The notes beneath the pieces were generated by a model, which saw nothing but the letters and a program-made list of their open reading frames with translations, was not told the DNA's origin and made no database searches. Position numbers and translations under genes: made by a program. DNA of 64,000 bases from Hordeum vulgare subsp. vulgare (taxonomy: Eukaryota > Streptophyta > Magnoliopsida > Poales > Poaceae): positions 192,908,968 to 192,972,967 of the forward strand of contig NC_058522.1 in NCBI RefSeq assembly GCF_904849725.1. Direction: 5' to 3'. Below are positions 57,262 through 64,000 of the stretch, piece after piece; position 1 is the first letter of the stretch, and the number at the start of each line of letters is the position of its first letter.

Positions 57262-59930
57262 TGTAACATCCCAATTTTCTTAAATGAGGATGTTAATAGA
57301 TCATTCATATGCATCTCATATTTTTCTATCCATTATTTGTTCTTCTGAAAATTCTATTCATTATGCAACTGAGGGCAATTTATATTGGAGTGGAGATAAA
57401 ATGACTTCTCCCTTGTCAAATAAAAAGTTCATAATGTTTAGAATAATATTGGGAGTAACCTGATTTAGTTTTGCAAATTTTATAAACTTCGATTTATTTT
57501 AGTTGAGTTTTTCAATGCTCGTTGTTTGGCCTATTGCATAAAAAAATTATTTTCAAAAATTTCACTAGGTGGAACTAGTATTCCTTTAGAATATATTAGT
57601 TGTATATTATTTTTATGTTTTTAGTAGTATTTTAGGGTATATTTTCTGATATTTTATCTAGCTAGAAATATATATTTTTTTGCTTTGTTTCGGAGATGTC
57701 ATAAAATAAAAATAAAAACGCCCGAACCCAGCGTGAGGGAGCCATTGCTCCAGCGACCGAGAACCAAGTGTTGTGCCTCGACCCCACATCCCCATCGCTC
57801 CAGCGCTTTTGTGCCTCGAGCTCCACATCCCCATCGCTCCAGCGCTCTTGAGCTAGGGGAAGCCAACAGCGGGCCCTGCCCTCGCCTCGTTTCTCCACCG
57901 CTAGCTGGACTCGGACAGCGCTCGAGCGCCAGGACTCTCTTCTCACAAGGGTGGTAGCCGCACACAAACGAGACCCCGATCCCCTGTCGATTTGATTCCC
58001 CTGTCGTCTGATTCGTTTTTGCCGCTGCCATTCTCGCCTAGGGCGAAACCCATCTTGCCGAGATCTCAGAGGAATCGCATCGTCGCCGGAGTTCACCCTG
58101 ACCACCACCATCTTTGCCAGAGCACGCCAGAGTCAGGAGTTCGCCGGAGCCGCCGTTCGTCGGAGAGTCACCAGAGAAGCACCACCGGAGGAGTCATGCT
58201 AAGATCGCTCCGTTTTTCACTGTTGCTCATGGTGAGCACGTGCACACGATCTGATTCAGCCAATTTGCGCAGTGCGAGAACATCCGCGTTAAATCTATTT
58301 TTGATCTGTTTTAGCTCGGTCAAATTCTCGGTAGAATTTTGTAACGTGTTTAACTTTTTACTCGAAGGTCTGAATCAGGAAATTCTTTTTCCTGTGAACT
58401 CACAACCACGAGTAGCGATGTTTAAAATTTAAGTTGGACCAAATTTAGGTTAAACATTTCGGAGGCCATAATTTGCAAACCGTTCGTCCAATTTAGTTGT
58501 TTCTTTTTGCGTCATCATCGTATCAACATGTAGATGATTTATACCTGTCGCCATGGTACTTTTGTTTTGGTTTTAATTTTTTTTCTCGTTGTTGGTTTTA
58601 TTTGGTGTTATGTGATTGTGGTGATATGTTGTTGCGATTGTTTGAAACGTGTAGATTGTGTGCAGTGCGACGCAAATTATGGTTAGGAGTGTGACTTTTT
58701 GAACCAGAATCAAGGCAAGTTACATGTTGATCATCCTTCACCTATTGTTTTCTATGCATGTAGTATTATATCACCCTATGAAATTTATGTATGTATAGGC
58801 ATAATATTATTATTCTATGTTATGAGCTATATCCCCTCGTCATTGAAGATCGTGTTAATTATAATTTTTCTACGCTATGTAGACGGGGTTGGTTCCTGTA
58901 TTCATTGAGATTATGTGAGGATTATTAAAAAATAAATTAAGTACTAATTAAGGATATAATATACCTCTAGGCGGATATGGTATTGCTCGGTGGTTTCAAG
59001 AACATCATGGTTTCAACCCTCTGAACGTAAGTGGAATGCCGCCCAGGTTCAAAACGATCAAACAGACTTAGTGACTAGAAGCTTCCGTGTGCAATCAGTA
59101 GCTATATGGGCTCTGTCTTAGTTGAGTAGGTTGTGGAAACCTCGCGTGGGCAAAGCTAGCAGATGTAGATATGAGTAGGTGTACCGGCTGCTGTTCGGTG
59201 GAGGTGACTGCTTCTGAAAGACTTCTTCTCAATGTTTGGGTTGGGTCTAGTGGGTACAGTGTGCAAACCTCTGTAGAGTGTTAAAACTAATCATGATTAG
59301 TCGTGTCCCCGGTTATGGACAATTTTGAGCACCTAGGCCATTACAGTTGTTGGATGATCTTGAAAGATGCGACACTCAATAAAATTTGATGGGAAACTTA
59401 ATAATGGTAATAGGTTGGAGTTGGAGATGCCAATTCAACCATATGTGAGTTATTGTAGCAAACAAATTAAAACTTGACTATTAGGTACCTGTGAGGATAA
59501 AATCAGCTTTCTGCAAAATAACCACTAGCCTTTCATTTATTATACTATGCATGTACATGTAGGTCTGCTATATTATTCTTCCAGTGTAACTTTCCAATAC
59601 ATTCAAAGTATTGAACTATATGGGTGCAACATATCATGTTGCAGACAAGGAGTAAGGTACCGTTAGGTTCGCAAGTCTTCACTCAACATCGTCAGTGGTC
59701 TATGATGGAACTCATCGTTATTATTCGGCTACTTTTACGTTGCTTGATAGAATAAAGCTAGCTAAGTGCTATTCAAATTTTTATACTTTATAAACTCTGG
59801 ATCATACGTTGTAATAAATGATGCACTTGTTATTCTGGTATTCATCTACATTGTGTGTGCCAGCGAGTCGATCCACGGACTAGCATAGTAGAGCACAGAG
59901 ACTCAAATCCTTCGAGGTTGGGTCGTGACA
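57262..59930 (+). repeat. Gypsy2 3' LTR, 2669 bp
   Basis: It starts TGTAACATCC after the polypurine tract and ends GGTCGTGACA before CCCAA. It is uninterrupted and so preserves the empty site CATGGTTTCAACCC near 59008-59021 for two insertions found in the 5' copy. A 38-bp unit (TGTGCCTCG...CCAGCGCT) is duplicated in tandem at 57772-57848; the 5' LTR has one copy. Confidence 0.94.
57772..57848. repeat. 38-bp tandem duplication in Gypsy2 3' LTR
   Basis: Two near-identical units start at 57772 and 57810; the corresponding place in the 5' LTR (about 27710) has a single copy, so the duplication arose after insertion. Confidence 0.8.
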
Positions 59931-59935
59931 CCCAA
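59931..59935. repeat. Target site duplication of Gypsy2, right copy
   Basis: CCCAA, identical to 26606-26610; see that entry. Confidence 0.92.
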
Positions 59936-61489
59936 GGAGTTTCATTTAATTTAATTCTGATTATTGAGGACTTGGCATCCTTTTTGCTAACCTCTCTCGT
60001 GCAATGACGACGACTAAATGACCGTCTTGACAATAACTTTCTTAGCACGGAAGATAGCGACCGCCACGTCGCAACATGAGTTGTACGAGTGCACAAAACA
60101 GATGTTTGATTGAATATTTAGATGTGGCACATGCAAATTTACTTGGAAGGGCGGGGTAATACCACATATAGGTAGGCATGGTCAACTCATGTGGAACAAC
60201 TTCGTTTAAGGGTTTTGGATGCACAAGCAGCATTCCCGATCAGTACAGGTGAAGGCTAGCAATAGATTGGGAAGCGACCATCTAGAGAGAAAAAACGGTC
60301 GTAAGCATGCATTATGAATAATTAACATTGGAAATTAGCATGACGAGGAAATGAACACTCTAAATTTAATCAACATGAAGGCTGCATTGGTTTTGAATCA
60401 ACAACATGTTTGCACATCGGACAAGTCAAGCCGCTCGAACTACTCAGAGGGAAATACCATACTTCCATACCACATCATAACTATTTTAATGCATGTTTAC
60501 ACGTAAGATAAATCATTATGAACTCCTAGATATTTTGGCATGGCATGAGAAACTATAATATCTATTTTTCATCAAAAACATGTTCACCCATGATATATTG
60601 AATCAACATCGAATGAGCTACATATATTTACAAAATGAAAGACAAGAAGAGTTCATACAAGTTTCCTTTGCCGCAGTCACTTCATCAGAAATCGGCATTA
60701 TTGTATTTCACTTGCATGACCGGATGACGTGATAAAAATAATAGTGCAGGTGTGTCCTGGACAAAGATGGAATCTGCAAGATATTTGTGCAAAGGAGAAG
60801 GCATGGTAATATTGGCTCTTTATTAGATCAACAATAAATCATATGACAGCCACTAAACATTTTCCTCGTAGTATTCTCCTTTGAATGACTCGAAGAAAAG
60901 AAAATAAATTTAGAGAAACACACTGAAATATTTTTGGAGTTTTGGTTTTTTCAAAGGAAATCAAAGAAACAAAGGAAAAACAAAGACGAGAAAAACTATT
61001 TACACGATAAAGCTTCCAGTAAGTAGATGAAATATATTTGGGTTATATTTTTAGTATTATAGCTAAATAAACGAAAAAGGAAAACCAAAAAGAGCCAATA
61101 AATAATTTTGGACTTTCTAAAGTTTTTCGAACACACAAGAAGAAAGTGGAAAAATAGAAGTAAAATGGATTTACAATGAAAGAGGATGAGCACCGACAAT
61201 TTTTTATGAAGCGTGTGAACATGAATGTAATGTCAGTGAGAATTACGTACTCCCCCAAGCTTGGAAGATTGCCTAGCTTGGTGATCGCCACTGATAATTG
61301 TCGTCAAGTCAGGGAAAATATTGTTGCTAAGGCATCTGAGCATCCCATTCCTGGGCCTTGGCCTCCACAGCAGGCAACTCGTGCCCATAAGCAATTATAT
61401 CTGGTGACATGATACTTAAACAAAGAAGGTGCAGGGAAGACAATAATATCAAAATTCTTCACACTAAATATTAAGCTGTAATGAATGAA
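59936..61489 (-). mobile_element. Athila-S 3' untranslated region, right part
   Basis: Resumes Athila-S after Gypsy2 (GGAGTTTCATTTAATTT). It is 1.5 kb of mainly AT-rich noncoding sequence that includes TACTCCCCCAAGCTTGG near 61250, a phrase typical of these elements. No ORF in it has recognisable content. Confidence 0.65.
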
Positions 61490-62276
61490 AAGTGGTGGCT
61501 AAGGTTCCTCAATGAACTGGAGCTCTATCATAGACTCGTGATCAAGATAAACCTTAGGTAGTAAGTAGTCAGTGGGGCGTATCGCGACATTGAAATACTT
61601 TGCTAAGCACATGGCATAAATACCACCATGAATTTTGCCTCTAGTTCTGTTAAGGCGCAAGCGGCGTGCAACAAAAGTTCCTAAGTTTTAAGGGTTATTA
61701 TCATAAATTGCGTGGCGCAAAATAGCAAGGGTGTGGGCACTAAGGCCACCACCATGCTCCATAGCAGTTATGCATGTTCTTATAAACAAGGAGAAATAGT
61801 GCACATATAAAAAATGCAAATTGGTGGCCCTAGTATTGATATGATCCATGTTTGTCCCAAGTTAAAGGTGAGGAGGAAATCCAAGAATTTCTCACGATTA
61901 GGATCATGCATTCCCCATTAGAGGGAAGCAAGCATATTTCCCAAAATTCAGGGAGCGGTAACTCCTAATGTTCAGCATATAAATCAAAATGAACCATGGG
62001 AGCATCAAACGTATTAATGAAGTAGAAATTTTGCACAAAGAAATTAGTAAGGAGGTTGTATTGGTCACACTCATCTCCGAGGAAGTTGGTTAATTCGAAA
62101 TTTCCAATGAATTGCATGAACTCTTGATGAAAACCCGCCTCACTCATGAAAGGTGTATGTGTCCATTCACACGGCCTAACCTCCGTGCTGTGAGGGATGT
62201 TAACAACTTGGTCTGGTGTCCTTGAAACAACTGCTTTGGAGCTCCGGCTCTAAGAACCTCTCCTGAAGAAATTCAT
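61490..62276 (-). pseudogene. Athila-S env-like ORF (Athila ORF2)
   Basis: The minus strand starts MNFFRRGS at 62276 and continues SKAVVSRTPDQVVNIPHSTE and RPCEWTHTPFMSEAGFHQEF, then FIGNFELTNFLGDECDQYNL. Further on RLRLNRTRGKIHGGIYAMCL (near 61660) and YLLPKVYLDHESM (near 61560) match the family. This is the extra ORF of Athila-like elements, historically called env-like; no signal peptide or membrane segment is evident here and the function is unknown. A TAG follows MNFFRRGS, another stop follows YAEH near 61968, and the frame shifts more than once. Order relative to the LTR is as expected for Athila. Confidence 0.78.
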
Positions 62277-63015
62277 TTTCCTACGAACAATTTTGTGAAA
62301 TTTTTGGACCACAAAATTGTGTGAGTAAAACTTTGCAAGATTGATGGCAACTACTCATAAGGATGACTAGAGGACATATCACGAATTCCCACTACATGGA
62401 ACTCAAAGAATTATACATGCAAGCTCATTCTAAGTAGCACCAAGTGCAAAAAGTAATGCAAAATATAAACCACTAGAGAGAAAAATGTTTCAGAAATAGA
62501 GTTCCGAGCAAAGAGATCGACAATTTCTATTTCTAGAGGAAGAACATGAGCTAGAGAAAGAGGGCTAGAGAATTTTTATCAAGAGGTAAGTGAAGAAGTA
62601 AGCTGAAGGATAATATAGGGGACCCTGTGGGCCCCACAAACCATCAGGGGGCGTATAGGGGGTGGGTGCCTGTTGGCTTATGAGCCACACGTGCAACTCC
62701 CTGGTGTATTTTTTATGCCAAAAGTTCTTAAATATTCCAGAAAAAAACCATGTTAAAAGTTTGTGGCAATCTTAGACCTTTTATTTTTTGCGTCATTTTT
62801 GTATTGCACAAAAAACTCAGAAAACAAGATAATTATGGCATTTTAGTTTTTTAACTAAGAATAACAGAGAATAAACTCGTGATACATAGAGCTGTGAATA
62901 CTCTTTTCATCATTCACACATCTTTTGATAAGGATCCATTAATAAGGTTGATAAAATCATATTAAGAACCGTTTCCAATTAACATGAAACCGAAGAATTT
63001 TCGTATAACACTAGG
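62277..63015. other. Noncoding spacer where Athila-S RT and integrase are missing
   Basis: An intact Athila element would hold about 3 kb of RT, RNase H and integrase between protease and the env-like ORF. Here there are only 740 bp without any pol motif in six frames. A GC-rich patch at 62610-62700 followed by AAAACTCAGAAAACAAG resembles LTR/UTR sequence of this family. Apparent internal deletion or a non-autonomous design. Confidence 0.65.
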
Positions 63016-63600
63016 TTACCTCAATGGGGATTTGCATCTCCACAAAAATAAGATTGTAATGTCTCTTCTTGATAGTAGATAGAGGGATTTAAAATCTCCA
63101 ATGATAATCGTGGCACTAGGCTCAATGACATTCATATTATTAACCAAAGTTTGCTTCTTCGAAAAATGCATAGTGTGTTTCTTGGAATTGACATCAAAAG
63201 TAACCTTGCTTTTGTTGCAATCAATAAAAGCCCCTGCAGTATTTAGAAAGGGTCTACCAAGGATGATCGACATATTGTCGTCCTCACGCATATCAGGAAT
63301 AACAATGTCTATTAAGATAGTAACATTGGCAACCACAACAGGAATATCCTCACAAATTCCAATTGGTAAAGTAGTGGATTTATCACATATTTGCAAAATA
63401 TCTTAGTGTGTGTATGCCTACTCAAATCTAGTCTTTCATATAGGGATAAAGGCATAACACTAACACCGGCTGCTAAATTGCATAAAGAAGTTTTAACACA
63501 ACTTCTTTTAATAGAGTAAGGTATTGTGGGTATACCACGATCTCCTAACTGCTTAAATACTCCACCATCAAAACAATAATTAGCAAGCATAGTGGCAATT
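63016..63600 (-). pseudogene. pol (PR): Athila-S protease region
   Basis: Two overlapping minus-strand frames cover the Athila protease: MLANYCFDGGVFKQLGDRG and PTIPYSIKRSCVKTSLCNLA, then AAGVSVMPLSLYERLDL near 63450 (the D-x-GAG loop, with Asn for the catalytic Asp: LCNLAAG), then PIGICEDIPVVVANVTILID near 63340 and MSIILGRPFLNTAGAFIDC near 63240. The frame shifts near 63400. It resembles the Athila2 protease at 20270-20707 in style but is better preserved. The Asp to Asn change suggests loss of activity. Confidence 0.82.
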
Positions 63601-64000
63601 TCAGTTTCGGGTATTTTTCCTTTGTTGGTAATAAATCCTTAATATACTTAGCATATAGAGGCATTTCAATATATGAGTCAAGAGAGTGCGCAAAAACACA
63701 TGGCTAATCATTTTAGGAAAGCATTCAAATTCTTCCTCGTCTTTACCTTTAGAAGGCTTACGAGGAAAGGGCATGGGTTTCTGAACCCATGGTTCTCTTT
63801 CTTTTCCATGTTTCCTAGCAAAAAAGTATTTCTTCTCATAGTGATACATGAACATCATTATTATCATTATCATTATCACTAAGTTCATACTCATTACAAG
63901 ATTTTGTGTTAGCATCAGAAATAGAAACAACATTATGTTTCTCAATAGGTTCACAAGAATAATCCAAAGCCCTATCATCTTTCCTTTCCTTTTTGTTTTT
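63601..64000 (-). pseudogene. gag: Athila-S gag C-terminal part, runs off window
   Basis: The minus strand encodes KHGKEREPWVQKPMPFPRKP and KGKDEEEFECFPKMISHVFL (63680-63830), the segment that joins gag to protease in Athila-like elements. A stop near 63878-63980 and a frame change near 63600 interrupt it. The remaining gag, PBS and 5' LTR should lie beyond 64000. Confidence 0.72.

Larger units (their letters stand above)
26611..59930 (+). mobile_element. Gypsy2, Ty3/gypsy element with nested inserts, 33.3 kb span
   Basis: The 5' LTR starts TGTAACACCC at 26611 and ends at 53563. The internal region is 53564-57261 and the 3' LTR is 57262-59930. Both outer edges carry CCCAA. The 5' LTR is split by TatA (28947-48477), by a solo LTR (48490-52636) and by a ~560-bp insert near 26951. 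Without these the element would be about 9.1 kb. Its own internal region is only 3.7 kb: PBS, protease, RT, RNase H and integrase are present but gag is missing. By eye, the first ~240 aligned bases of the two LTRs differ at about 17 positions, indicating an old insertion. Confidence 0.93.

Overview
The window is plant DNA made entirely of transposable elements; no host gene is visible. LTR length and style, the Athila-, Tat- and Del/Tekay-like Ty3/gypsy domains, a large-gag copia, and inserts nested several levels deep point to a large grass genome, most likely Triticeae (wheat, barley or relatives). Family names in the entries (Sabrina/Fatima-like, Maximus/SIRE-like, Tat/Retand-like) come from recognition of sequence style and are tentative.

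Left to right: (1) 1-8479, a minus-strand Ty1/copia element whose upstream LTR is 7060-8479; it has broken the reverse transcriptase gene of (2) a plus-strand Ty3/gypsy element (Gypsy1, 8480-15215) with a 4-kb 3' LTR. (3) 15216-17708 is the 3' end and LTR of one Athila-like element. (4) About 17830-22430 is a second Athila-like element (LTR, PBS, gag, protease, RT, RNase H), cut by (5) about 22430-24590, the 3' LTR and 3' UTR of a minus-strand Tat-like element carrying a 70-bp tandem array. (6) A minus-strand Athila-like element (Athila-S) occupies 24591-26610 and 59936-64000 and runs off the right edge. It keeps protease and an env-like ORF but has no RT or integrase between them.

Athila-S is split by Gypsy2 (26611-59930, TSD CCCAA). 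The 5' LTR of Gypsy2 is itself split by a Tat-like element (TatA, 28947-48477, TSD CATGG) and, 7 bp further on, by a 4.1-kb solo LTR of the Gypsy1 family (48490-52636, TSD TCAAC). TatA contains two more solo LTRs: an Athila-type one in its gag (40570-41845, TSD GGCCC) and a 5.2-kb one in its own LTR (42986-48171, TSD GTGAT). Five insertions are therefore delimited to the base by matching 5-bp duplications, and the unoccupied target site for two of them is preserved in the Gypsy2 3' LTR near 59010.

Most coding regions are pseudogenes with stops and frameshifts. Many stops look like C-to-T or G-to-A changes in expected Gln, Arg or Trp codons, the usual mark of old methylated retrotransposons. 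No new defence, metabolic or regulatory system was found. The most interesting items are the nested stack, the antisense ORF of TatA with its own candidate promoter, the RT/integrase-free Athila-S, the tandem array in a 3' UTR, and a duplicated Pol III box-like module inside a giant LTR.
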